Shown here: in pieces, positions 42,293 through 49,985 of the stretch
Numbering within the stretch: the stretch's first letter is position 1
Layout of the letters: every line of letters begins with the position of its first letter
Assembly: GCF_024298825.1 (NCBI RefSeq)
Contig: NZ_CP101153.1
Coordinates: 3,162,001 to 3,226,000, forward strand
Source of the DNA: Haloglomus salinum
Lineage (GTDB): Archaea > Halobacteriota > Halobacteria > Halobacteriales > Haloarculaceae
DNA: 64,000 bases
Direction of reading: 5' to 3'
The notes under the pieces: generated by a model
Databases searched by the model: none
Told to the model about the DNA's origin: nothing
Seen by the model: the letters and a program-made list of their open reading frames with translations, nothing else
Translations under genes and position numbers: made by a program

Positions 42293-44101
42293 CTACTCCC
42301 GTCGTCGCGCCCGCGCCAGCTGCCACACCAACAGGACGGTCCCCGCGGCGAGCGCTCTCGTGACGCCGAATCCAGGGCCGTCCCGGACCGCGGGACCGCC
42401 GCCCGTCCCGTTCCCGTCGTTCCCGTCACCATCCAGCAGGCCGGGCTCGGGGGTCGCCGTCGAACTGCTCGCGTCGTAGGGGTCGCTCCCCTGGCCGAGC
42501 TCGGCGGCGTTCGTAACGCCGTCGCCGTCCACGTCGTCGCTGGTGGCGACGGTGAGGCGAGTCGACTGCTGGCCGTAGAACGTCTCGACGCGCAGCGTCG
42601 CCTCGCCGGCCGCGAACCGGACCGTCGATGGGTCGCTACCGGTGACGTTCACCGCTGTCGTCCCGTTCCCGGCCCGGACCACGACGCCCACCTCGGGGTG
42701 GCGAACACGGACCGGTATCCCGGCGGGGAGCGGGGTGTCGGAGACGGCGACCCATTCGTCGCCGCGGCGCCACTCCGTCCCTGCGGGGCCGACGGTCACG
42801 TCGGAGGCGGGGTAGGCGTCCGCGACGGGCGCGGGGACCGGCTCCGACCCGTCGACGTGGCGGTCGAGCCAGTCGGCCTGTGACTCGCCGGCCGTCGCGT
42901 CCACCATCGACCGGAAGTCGGCGTACGTGACGTTCCCCTCGTGGGCGTTCAACCGGCGGAAGATGTCCTGGAGGGTCCGCGACCCGTTCGTCGATGTCCG
43001 GATACGGCGGTCCAGTGCGGCCAGCGTCCGGGCGCCGCGGGTCGCCCACGCCCGGTACTGGGCGCCGGTCGTCTCCGTCAGCACGGTGTCGCCGAAGCGG
43101 TCCGGAACCCGGAACTGGCGGTCGAATCGGGTCTCGTCCACCTTGCCACGCTGGTAGGGGGTCAACGCCATGTAGTAGAACGCGCTGGCCTCTGTGAACC
43201 ACTGCATCTCGGGCGTCGGGGTGTAGTTCTGCCGCGTATGGACGTACTCGTGGACGAAGATGGGTTCGTGGACGCGGGCCCCGTTCGCGCCGGCCGTGGT
43301 GGCGGCATCCGCGGCGATCCACATATCCGCGCTGGTCGCCAGGCCCCCCACGCCGCCCTCGCCCCCCTCGACGCCGATGGGCCGTGGCGCGATGAACGCC
43401 GTCACGGTGGGGTCGCGCGCGCCGACCCGGATGGTGCCGGCGATGCTCGCGAGGGTCTCGGCGTACGCGCTGGCGGTCGCGTTCGTCTCCACGGCGGTCG
43501 GGTGAACGACGGTGAACTGCTGGCCTGCCCCGGAAGTGTTCGCCACGCGGTAGGCCCCGAGGTAGGCCATCGCACGCCCGGCATAGCCGTTCGGCACCGA
43601 GAACTGCCGCTCGTAACTCGTCTCGCCGAAACTCCGCCACGAGTACGCGGCGTCGAAGTCGGTCATGTCGACCAGCGCCCAGTCGTCGGTCGCGGCGAAC
43701 CTGACACTCTCCCCGACCGTCCGGTTGACCGGTGCCCGGTAGGTCAACGTCGGGTCCTCGGTCCGGCCGTCCCACTCGTACGCCCCCCCGTCGGCCCGGT
43801 CGAACCCGTCGGTTCCGGTCACCTCGACGGTGCCGGGGAGCGTGACCCGGAACTCGGCGGTCGGCTCCGTGATGCCCACACCGAGTTCGACGCGGACCGT
43901 TCCGGGGTCGGCCAGCCGGACGGTGTGGCGGACAGTTCCGGCGGTAGACGGCCTCTCGACGGCGATATAACCTGTGTCGGCTGCGGTCGGTGGACCGCCG
44001 GTTCCGGCCTGCGATGGCTCCGGGACGACCGCCGCAGCCGGGACGCCGGCCGTCGCCACGAGCAGCACGGAGACCACGATGACGGCCGCACGGATTCGCA
44101 T
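42293..44101 (-). CDS. Secreted, membrane-anchored gluzincin metalloprotease
   Basis: A 602-residue protein. An N-terminal signal peptide (MRIRAAVIVVSVLLVATAGV) is followed by a beta-rich region and the zinc site HEYVH (His284, Glu285, His288) with the probable third ligand Glu304 in MQWFTEASAFYY. This is the arrangement of M1/M61-like gluzincins. Several Asn-x-Thr/Ser sequons suggest glycosylation by AglB. Near the C-terminus a calcium-binding repeat (DDVDGDGVTNAAELGQGSDP) is followed by a Gly-rich linker and a final helix with a basic end (LARARRRE). It acts at the cell surface; substrate unknown. Confidence 0.8.
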   Translation of the reverse strand: MRIRAAVIVVSVLLVATAGVPAAAVVPEPSQAGTGGPPTAADTGYIAVERPSTAGTVRHTVRLADPGTVRVELGVGITEPTAEFRVTLPGTVEVTGTDGFDRADGGAYEWDGRTEDPTLTYRAPVNRTVGESVRFAATDDWALVDMTDFDAAYSWRSFGETSYERQFSVPNGYAGRAMAYLGAYRVANTSGAGQQFTVVHPTAVETNATASAYAETLASIAGTIRVGARDPTVTAFIAPRPIGVEGGEGGVGGLATSADMWIAADAATTAGANGARVHEPIFVHEYVHTRQNYTPTPEMQWFTEASAFYYMALTPYQRGKVDETRFDRQFRVPDRFGDTVLTETTGAQYRAWATRGARTLAALDRRIRTSTNGSRTLQDIFRRLNAHEGNVTYADFRSMVDATAGESQADWLDRHVDGSEPVPAPVADAYPASDVTVGPAGTEWRRGDEWVAVSDTPLPAGIPVRVRHPEVGVVVRAGNGTTAVNVTGSDPSTVRFAAGEATLRVETFYGQQSTRLTVATSDDVDGDGVTNAAELGQGSDPYDASSSTATPEPGLLDGDGNDGNGTGGGPAVRDGPGFGVTRALAAGTVLLVWQLARARRRE

Positions 44102-44182
44102 GCCCACCCGTCGAACACCACGCCGTATAGCGCTTCTGGCCGTTTCCGTGGTCGCCCTCCTGTCGCTGGTGGTGCGGTGAGT

Positions 44183-44258
44183 GATGCGGGGGAAGATCGC
44201 TCCGAGGCGACCTTCCGCACGTTGGACGTGCGGGGGACGGGATTCGAACCCGTGGACC
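44183..44258. repeat. 76-bp direct repeat, copy 1 (copy 2 at 44413-44488)
   Basis: An exact 76-bp stretch is present at 44183-44258 and again at 44413-44488, 230 bases apart. In each copy it holds the last 30 bases of a tRNA-Leu (T arm and 3' acceptor, minus strand) plus 46 bases of its downstream flank. Exact identity including the flank points to a recent duplication. Duplicated tRNA 3' ends are the usual footprint of site-specific integration. Confidence 0.9.
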
Positions 44259-44393
44259 ACCGGAAGACGTTCCTGCTCGCTCGCTTCGCTCGCTGTGCGG
44301 GCTGCGACTTCCGAGGTCTCGTTCGGTCGCCTCCGGCGACGCTCACGAGACCTCTACAGGAGCGAATTTCGAGTCCGCCGCCGTTTCCAGGCT
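44229..44393 (-). pseudogene. Interrupted tRNA-Leu copy
   Basis: The minus strand carries the 3' part of tRNA-Leu (44229-44258). Then come 90 foreign bases (44259-44348), and then the variable arm, anticodon arm and D arm (44349-44393); the 5' acceptor strand is absent. The anticodon loop reads CTCGAAA instead of CTCAAGA, and the opposing stem strand has changed (TTCGC for TCCGC). The inserted piece contains two hairpins: 44279-44293 (repeated GC and GA steps around a GAA loop on the minus strand) and 44313-44322/44345-44354 with an inner 44326-44331/44335-44340. It cannot form a functional tRNA. Confidence 0.8.
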
Positions 44394-44458
44394 CAGGTGG
44401 TTCCAGTAGGATGATGCGGGGGAAGATCGCTCCGAGGCGACCTTCCGCACGTTGGACG

Positions 44459-44542
44459 TGCGGGGGACGGGATTCGAACCCGTGGACCTCTACAGGAGCG
44501 GATCTTGAGTCCGCCGCCGTTTCCAGGCTTGGCTACCCCCGC
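44459..44542 (-). tRNA. tRNA-Leu (anticodon CAA)
   Basis: An 84-nt class II tRNA on the minus strand. The acceptor GCGGGGG (5' end at 44542) pairs with CCCCCGC, with discriminator A and no encoded CCA. The D arm starts GCCAAGCC. The anticodon stem GCGGA/TCCGC has loop CTCAAGA, giving CAA, which reads UUG. The variable region is long (about 14 nt), and the T arm is ACGGG-TTCGAAT-CCCGT. Discriminator A with the long variable arm fits archaeal leucine tRNA. A broken copy lies 60 bases downstream in its own orientation. Confidence 0.95.
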
Positions 44543-44656
44543 GCGCATCGGAGAATCCGGCGTTGCCGGGCAAAACCGTTGCGGAGGCCAGTCACGTCCG
44601 GGCGCCGGCTCGCGAGAACCGGGCCGCTGAAACCGCTGGCACGCGTACGGTGGTGT

Positions 44657-45121
44657 ATGACCAAGCCCCCGCACCTCTACCGCGACCCCGACCTGGAGAC
44701 ACGTGACGACCTCCTGCTCGAGATCGCGGTCGAGAGCAGCCGCCGACGGCTCGAACTCTCCGACCGGGTGGTCTCGCTGCTCGTCGACGACCTCGAGTAC
44801 GAACGGCCGGACGTCGTACCGTTCGTGATGGCGAAGGCGTTCGTGCTCGCGGGTGGGGCGACGCTCCCGGAACGAGGGGGCGACGACGAGCGTGACCTCG
44901 CCTGGCGACTGGGTGGCGCCGACGGTGGCCGGAAGGCGTCGACGGCCGACCTCGAACGAACCGCCGAGTACCTCGAATCCGTGGAGGTGCCCGACCGGTC
45001 GCTGGAGCCCCTGCAGGAACTGGTCCGGTCGAGCCGGCTCGGGGAGTTCTGTGACCCCGACGCCATCAGCGACCGCTCCGAGCGAGTCAACCGGCTGCGC
45101 GACATCGCGCGGGACCTCTGA
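44657..45121 (+). CDS. Haloarchaeal hypothetical protein
   Basis: A 154-residue charged, helical protein (MTKPPHLYRDPDLETRDDLL). It has a regular helix LEIAVESSRRRLELSDRVVS and a second half RTAEYLESVEVPDRSLEPLQ. No membrane segment, Cys cluster or recognised motif. I chose the ATG at 44657 because the frame upstream runs back through the tRNA and protease genes. It lies between tRNA-Leu and a zinc-finger gene. Function unknown. Confidence 0.65.
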   Translation: MTKPPHLYRDPDLETRDDLLLEIAVESSRRRLELSDRVVSLLVDDLEYERPDVVPFVMAKAFVLAGGATLPERGGDDERDLAWRLGGADGGRKASTADLERTAEYLESVEVPDRSLEPLQELVRSSRLGEFCDPDAISDRSERVNRLRDIARDL

Positions 45122-45150
45122 GCGATTCGGAGCGGGGTGGGTCCCGCGAC

Positions 45151-45345
45151 TCAGGCCACGAGACGGGCCTCACACGCCGGACATTCGGGTTCGTCGAGCA
45201 ACTGCTGGCTCGCGAGGTCGTCGACGCAGATGTGACAGTAGTAGGCACCGCAGTCCGCGCACCGCTCACCGCCGGGGACGCCGACCTCGACGGCGTCACC
45301 GCATCGCTCGCACTCGACCGTATCGGTCGTCGCGTCAACGTCCAT
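45151..45345 (-). CDS. Small double zinc-ribbon protein
   Basis: A 64-residue protein with four C-x2-C pairs: [21 protein letters not shown] and ECPACEA. The spacing allows two zinc sites in a RING/B-box-like cross-brace or two ribbons. Haloarchaea carry many such micro-proteins with regulatory roles. Divergent from the DUF309 gene (109-base gap). The partner and target are unknown. Confidence 0.75.
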   Translation of the reverse strand: MDVDATTDTVECERCGDAVEVGVPGGERCADCGAYYCHICVDDLASQQLLDEPECPACEARLVA

Positions 45346-45454
45346 GAACCATGGTTACGTGCCCCACGGCAAGAAGCTTCGGCTCGTTGTGACTGTCGAA
45401 CGGCGAGGGCATACTGACCGACGCCGTTACAGCCCTCGCGGCGGAAGCCGAGGC

Positions 45455-45940
45455 ATGGACGACCACACCCGCGACCCGACCGTGGGCCCGCCGACCCGCG
45501 GGGACCCGACGGGGTGGCGCGACGACGGCCGCTGGGAGCACGGGACCCTCCGGCGGGCGACGGTCCACGGCGTGCGCCTCTACAACAGCGGCGAGTTCCA
45601 CGAGTCACACGACTGCTTCGAGGACGAATGGTACAACTACGGCCGCGGCTCCACCGAGAGCAAGTTCCTCCACGGGATGGTGCAGGTCGCCGCGGGCGCG
45701 TACAAGCACTTCGATTTCGAGGACGACGAGGGAATGCGTTCGCTCTTCGGGACGGCGCTCCAGTACTTCCAGGGCGTCCCCCGGGACTACTACGGCGTCG
45801 ACGTGCTCGACGTGCGCACGGTCCTGACCAACGCGCTCGAGGACCCGACGGTTCTCCACGGCTGGGCCATCACGCTCGACGAGGAGGTTCGGGAGGCCGA
45901 CGCCGAGGACCTCGCCTACGCGGAGTCGCTGGAGCACTGA
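45455..45940 (+). CDS. DUF309 family protein
   Basis: A 161-residue protein from the ATG at 45455. The family motif [20 protein letters not shown] (E-F-H-E-x-H-x-x-x-E) followed by [20 protein letters not shown] is clear. DUF309 is a helical domain with a possible metal site in the His/Glu cluster; its activity is unknown. Convergent with the geranylgeranyl reductase gene across a 114-base gap that contains a long hairpin. Confidence 0.85.
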   Translation: MDDHTRDPTVGPPTRGDPTGWRDDGRWEHGTLRRATVHGVRLYNSGEFHESHDCFEDEWYNYGRGSTESKFLHGMVQVAAGAYKHFDFEDDEGMRSLFGTALQYFQGVPRDYYGVDVLDVRTVLTNALEDPTVLHGWAITLDEEVREADAEDLAYAESLEH

Positions 45941-45960
45941 CCCCGGTTCGGCTACCGGAG

Positions 45961-46027
45961 GTCTCGCGAGTGGACCGGGTGAGACCACGCGCGAGGAAGC
46001 GACCGGAGTGGTGGACTCGCGGGAGAC
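45961..46027. terminator. Long imperfect hairpin in convergent gap
   Basis: GTCTC and GCGAGT at 45961-45971 pair with ACTCGC and GAGAC at 46015-46027, separated by a small bulge, and smaller pairings are possible inside. The region lies between the stops of two convergent genes, so a shared terminator or a small palindromic repeat is likely. No T-run follows the stem directly. Confidence 0.4.
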
Positions 46028-46054
46028 GGACGCAGGGTGCGGGAGAACTGCTCG

Positions 46055-47425
46055 TCAGTATTTGGGGTCGGCGCCGGTGATCTCGTACAGCTCGTCCATC
46101 ACCTGGTCCCGACGGTCGCGCCAGGCCTCGAAGCCGTCCGGCGAGGTGGGGTAGTCGTCGTAGATGTCCCGGAGGTCGGCCGCGAGGCCGTTGACCTTCC
46201 GGAGTTCCAGCAGCGTGCTCCAGTGGCCGAACGTCCTGACGAGTGTCTTCAGCTTGAGGCCCAGGCTCATCGAGGCGGTCCCGTCGCGGGCCATCACGTC
46301 GGCGATCTGCTGCCCCGGTAGCGCCGAGATGACGCTGACGAGGTCGTCCACGTCGTAGGTGCCGCCCCAGATGTTGTACAGGTCCATCGCGGCGAACCGC
46401 TTGCCGAAGTCGGTCTGGACCTTGCGGTTGTAGTCCCAGAAGGCAGCCTCGTCGTCCGTGGTGCCCTCGGAGATGGCCTCGACGGCCTCGAGTGCGGCCC
46501 AGTGGCCGGCCTTCGCCGCGCCGGGGATACCGCCACCCGTGGTCGGGTTGACGTGGGCCGCGGCGTCACCGACGGCGATGAAGCCGGGAGCCGTCGCGGA
46601 GTCGTACGGCCGGCGGGTCGGGAGCGCGGCGCCGAGTTTGTCCTTGACGGTGGCGTTCTGGAACTCGGGGCGGTTGCGGACGTCGTCTCGCAGGACGCTC
46701 ACGAGCTTCATCGGGTCCTTGTTCATCTGGAAGCCGAGCCCGACGTTGATCTCCGTCTTCGTCCGGGGGAAGTACCAGAGGTAGCCCAGTTCCGCGGTCG
46801 GCTTGAACACGAGCGCATCGTGGTAGTCGACCGGTTCCTCGACCTCGATGACCTCGCGGTAGGCCGAGCAGAACTGCGAGTAGCTGACGTTCGTATCGAA
46901 GGTGGGGTCGCTCAGGTCGGTGCGGTCCTGGAGGATGGAGAGCGCGCCCGCGGCGTCGATGACGACGTCGGCCTCGTAGGTGGTGACCGACCCCTTCGAG
47001 GCGGTCTTGACGCCTTCGACCTTGCCGTTCTGGATGACATCCTGGACGACGGTGTCGTAGTGGATGTCCGCGCCGGCCTTGGCGGCCTCCTCGAGGAGGA
47101 TTTCGCCGTAGCGCTTGCGGTCGAGAACGGCGCCGCCATCCCCCTGCATCTGGATGTCGAGCGTGCCGCCCTGTGGGTTCTCGAACACCGCGCGCCGGAT
47201 GCCGTCGTTCGTGAACGATTCCCGGCGGAGTCGCTCGCGGTCGATGACGTCGGGGAACGTCGACGTTCCCTTGACGGCGTCACCGCAGGCGATGTGCCCC
47301 GCCTCCTCCTCGGACTTGCGTTCGAGGATGGCGACGTCCACACCCTCGCGGGCAGCCGTGGCTGCGGCGAACGCGCCGGCCGTCCCGCCACCGACCACGA
47401 GGATGTCGTACGTCTCGGCTGGCAT
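46055..47425 (-). CDS. Geranylgeranyl reductase family flavoprotein
   Basis: A 456-residue protein. The FAD-binding motif YDILVVGGGTAGAFAAATAA opens it; ILERKSEEEAGHIACGDAVK contains the conserved Cys-Gly-D region of this family; FIAVGDAAAHVNPTTGGGIP is the second FAD motif. Members saturate the isoprenoid chains of archaeal membrane lipids or prenyl cofactors. The best fit is digeranylgeranylglycerophospholipid reductase, but haloarchaea carry several paralogues and the exact substrate is not certain. Its promoter has a perfect 10-bp inverted repeat around the TATA box. Confidence 0.88.
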   Translation of the reverse strand: MPAETYDILVVGGGTAGAFAAATAAREGVDVAILERKSEEEAGHIACGDAVKGTSTFPDVIDRERLRRESFTNDGIRRAVFENPQGGTLDIQMQGDGGAVLDRKRYGEILLEEAAKAGADIHYDTVVQDVIQNGKVEGVKTASKGSVTTYEADVVIDAAGALSILQDRTDLSDPTFDTNVSYSQFCSAYREVIEVEEPVDYHDALVFKPTAELGYLWYFPRTKTEINVGLGFQMNKDPMKLVSVLRDDVRNRPEFQNATVKDKLGAALPTRRPYDSATAPGFIAVGDAAAHVNPTTGGGIPGAAKAGHWAALEAVEAISEGTTDDEAAFWDYNRKVQTDFGKRFAAMDLYNIWGGTYDVDDLVSVISALPGQQIADVMARDGTASMSLGLKLKTLVRTFGHWSTLLELRKVNGLAADLRDIYDDYPTSPDGFEAWRDRRDQVMDELYEITGADPKY

Positions 47426-47438
47426 GTTCTGAGGTTAT

Positions 47439-47474
47439 CCGACCCGAACTTAAAATACACTCCTTTCGGGTCGG
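47439..47474 (-). promoter_or_regulatory. Perfect 10-bp inverted repeat flanking the reductase TATA box
   Basis: CCGACCCGAA at 47439-47448 and its exact reverse complement at 47465-47474 enclose 16 bases that include an AT-rich TATA-like run (minus strand GTATTTTAAG). The start codon is at 47425. A repressor bound to both arms would cover the TATA box, so this reads as an operator. The other possibility is a terminator for the MinD-like gene, which ends at 47491 on the same strand. Confidence 0.5.
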
Positions 47475-47490
47475 CTCGCGGCCGCCGGCG

Positions 47491-48468
47491 TCAGTCCAGT
47501 CCGAATCGGCCGAGTAGCCCGTCGTCTCCCTCGTCGCTCTCGTCGTCCGCTCCGTGTCCGTCGCCCTCGCCGGAATCGTTCGTCTCCGTCTCCGGGTCGG
47601 TCCCTGTCCCCGACGCCCCGGGCCCGCCGCCGTCGGCCGCGCTGTCGGCCTCGGCCTCGACAGCCCGGCTCCACTCTTCGAGGCCGTCGGCGAGTCGGTC
47701 GTAGGCCTTCGCGGCAGGCGCATCGGGCACGCTGTAGCGGACCGGTTCGAGGTCGGCCGTCCGGCTGTCCTCCGGGATGACGCCGACCGCCTCGACGCCG
47801 ACCTCGTCGGTCACGTCCCTGACGTTCGTCTGCTCGTCGGCCCGGTTCACGACGGTCCCGACGAGCGAGGCACCGTTGCGCTGGCACTCGATAGCCGTCG
47901 CGTTGGAGGTCTGGATGTGGGACTCGTCGGGTGAGGTCACGACCGCGACGCCGTCGGCGACCGTCACCGGCGCCGTCGCCGCCACTGACTCCCCACCCGT
48001 GTCGATGACGACGGCGTCGTAGGCCATCACCAGCTCCTGGAGAACGTCTTCGAGCTCGTTCGGGTCGGCCGCTGCGACGCGCCGGTCGGAGGGCCAGCCC
48101 GCGATGACGGGGATGGTGTCGATGTCGGGGAACCCCGTTTCGTCCACGCCGGCGAACTCCTCGTCCCCGGCGCGGAACGCGGTCCGGTCGTCGGCGAGCG
48201 CTTCCCGGTAGGCCAGGAGGTCCGCCTCGGGTACCGTCTCGCCCGAGAGTTCGTACTCGACGGTCGCCTCGCGAATCGTCGCCTCGCCGTCGAACACGTC
48301 GTCGAGGGTGTGTTCGGGCTCGATACCGAGGCGTGAGGCGACGTTCCCGCTGAGATCCGCATCCAGTACGGCGGCGTACTGGCCGCCGGCACGGAAGGCG
48401 ACGGCGACGTTCAACGCTGTCGCCGTCTTGCCGGCCCCGTCCGCACCGGCGACGGCGTAGATATCCAT
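47491..48468 (-). CDS. MinD/ParA-like P-loop ATPase
   Basis: A 325-residue protein. The P-loop is AGADGAGKTATALN near residue 7, with Lys14-Thr15. The switch and A-motifs are AAVLDADLSGNVASRLGIEP and VVIDTGGESVAATAPVTVAD. The signature lysine of the deviant Walker A (K-G-G-x-G-K-T) is replaced by Ala9. The C-terminal 70 residues are an acidic linker ending in the amphipathic GLLGRFGLD, which could contact the membrane. Haloarchaea have several MinD homologues that position surface structures; this one's role is unknown. Confidence 0.82.
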   Translation of the reverse strand: MDIYAVAGADGAGKTATALNVAVAFRAGGQYAAVLDADLSGNVASRLGIEPEHTLDDVFDGEATIREATVEYELSGETVPEADLLAYREALADDRTAFRAGDEEFAGVDETGFPDIDTIPVIAGWPSDRRVAAADPNELEDVLQELVMAYDAVVIDTGGESVAATAPVTVADGVAVVTSPDESHIQTSNATAIECQRNGASLVGTVVNRADEQTNVRDVTDEVGVEAVGVIPEDSRTADLEPVRYSVPDAPAAKAYDRLADGLEEWSRAVEAEADSAADGGGPGASGTGTDPETETNDSGEGDGHGADDESDEGDDGLLGRFGLD

Positions 48469-48610
48469 GGGTGTGAATACGTCGCTATCCCCTTAATAAA
48501 CTGTCCCACCATTGCCGGGTTCCGACCCGCCCGCGGGGGAGCGGACACGTCCGGGGCGCCGGCTCACTGCCGGGACCGGACCGCGTGCCGGTGCCTCGGA
48601 CTGTCAACAG

Positions 48611-48619
48611 TTACTTACA
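48611..48619 (+). promoter_or_regulatory. TATA-like box of prf1
   Basis: TTACTTACA lies about 23-31 bases before the ATG at 48642, in a 173-base divergent region shared with the MinD-like gene. This predicts a leaderless transcript and supports 48642 over the in-frame start at 48585, which precedes the box. Confidence 0.5.
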
Positions 48620-48641
48620 CCCCATTGGCCTAGAACCGACA

Positions 48642-49883
48642 ATGAGTCAGCAGGACGCCGAACAGTCGGACAAACAGAAGTACGAGTTCAAGAAGGTCAT
48701 CGAGGAGCTGAAGGATTTCGAGGGGTCGGGCACGCAGCTAGTGAGCATCTACATCCCCGAGGACCGTCAGATCAGCGACGTCGCCCAGCACGTCACCCAG
48801 GAGCACTCGGAGGCCTCGAACATCAAGTCCAAGCAGACCCGGACCGCGGTGCAGGACGCGCTGACCAGCATCAAGGACCGGTTGAAGTACTACGACACCT
48901 ACCCACCGGAGAACGGGATGGTCATCTTCTCGGGCGCCATCGACAGCGGCGGCGGCCGAACGGAGATGATAACGCGGACGCTGGAATCACCGCCCCAGCC
49001 CATCGAGTCGTTCCGCTATCACTGCGACTCGGACTTCCTCACGGGGCCGCTGGAGCATATGCTCGAGGACCAGGGCCTGTTCGGCCTCGTCGTCCTCGAC
49101 CGGCGCGAGGCCAACGTCGGCTGGCTCCGGGGCAAGCGCGTCGAGGCGGTCAAGTCCGCCTCCTCGCTGGTCCCCGGCAAGCAGCGGAAAGGTGGCCAGT
49201 CCGCCCAGCGATTCGCCCGGCTCCGACTCGAGGCCATCGACAACTTCTATCAGGAGGTCGCGGGGATGGCCGACGACCTGTTCGTCCCGAAGCGCCACGA
49301 GATGGACGGCATTCTCGTCGGTGGCCCCTCGCCGACGAAGGACGAGTTCCTCGACGGTGACTACCTCCACCACGAACTCCAGGACCTCGTCCTCGGGAAG
49401 TTCGACGTCTCCTACACGGACGAATCCGGGCTCAAGGACCTCGTGGACGCCGCCAGCGACGTACTGGCCGACCACGAGGTGATGAAGGACAAGCGGCAGA
49501 TGGAGGAGTTCTTCGAGGAGCTCCACGACGGCGAGCGGGCCACCTACGGCTTCTCCCAGACCCGGCAGAACCTCATGATGGGGTCGGTCGACCGCCTGCT
49601 CATCTCCGAGGACCTCCGGCAGGACGTCGTCGTCTACGACTGCGGCGGGAAGGAGGAGTTCGAGACGGTCAGCCGCCGTGCCGAGACACCCGAGCACGAG
49701 TGCGAGAACGGCACCGAGGCCGAGGTGAAAGAGCGCGAGGACGCCATCGACCACCTCATCGAGATCGCCGAGCAGCGCGGCACCGAGACGAAGTTCATCT
49801 CCACCGACTTCGAGAAGGGCGAACAGCTGATGACCGCCTTCGGTGGCGTCGCCGGCATCCTCCGCTACTCGACCGGCGTGTAA
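48642..49883 (+). CDS. prf1: Peptide chain release factor aRF1
   Basis: A 413-residue protein. The NIKS stop-codon-recognition motif is at 60-63 (EASNIKSKQTR) and the peptide-release GGQ at 184-186 (QRKGGQSAQRF). The C-terminal domain has MGSVDRLLISEDLRQDVVVY and ends FGGVAGILRYSTGV. It terminates translation at all three stop codons. The minidomain, which often carries two C-x2-C pairs, here has only isolated cysteines (VYDCGGKEEF, HECENGTE), so a zinc site looks incomplete. Identification is firm. Confidence 0.96.
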   Translation: MSQQDAEQSDKQKYEFKKVIEELKDFEGSGTQLVSIYIPEDRQISDVAQHVTQEHSEASNIKSKQTRTAVQDALTSIKDRLKYYDTYPPENGMVIFSGAIDSGGGRTEMITRTLESPPQPIESFRYHCDSDFLTGPLEHMLEDQGLFGLVVLDRREANVGWLRGKRVEAVKSASSLVPGKQRKGGQSAQRFARLRLEAIDNFYQEVAGMADDLFVPKRHEMDGILVGGPSPTKDEFLDGDYLHHELQDLVLGKFDVSYTDESGLKDLVDAASDVLADHEVMKDKRQMEEFFEELHDGERATYGFSQTRQNLMMGSVDRLLISEDLRQDVVVYDCGGKEEFETVSRRAETPEHECENGTEAEVKEREDAIDHLIEIAEQRGTETKFISTDFEKGEQLMTAFGGVAGILRYSTGV

Positions 49884-49985
49884 GCGGGCGGAGCTGCTAT
49901 CGCGTCAGGGCTTCTCGCGCCGCCCGAGGTCGATGCGTCCGGTTCCCCAACGGCTATTCGGCTCGGCGTCGGAGTTCGAACCGAC

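Noticed and set aside
44229..44393. tRNA-Leu copy read as a tRNA with an intron
   Set aside because: The interruption lies near the variable arm, not at position 37/38 as in archaeal introns, and the 5' acceptor strand is missing, so splicing would not give a tRNA.
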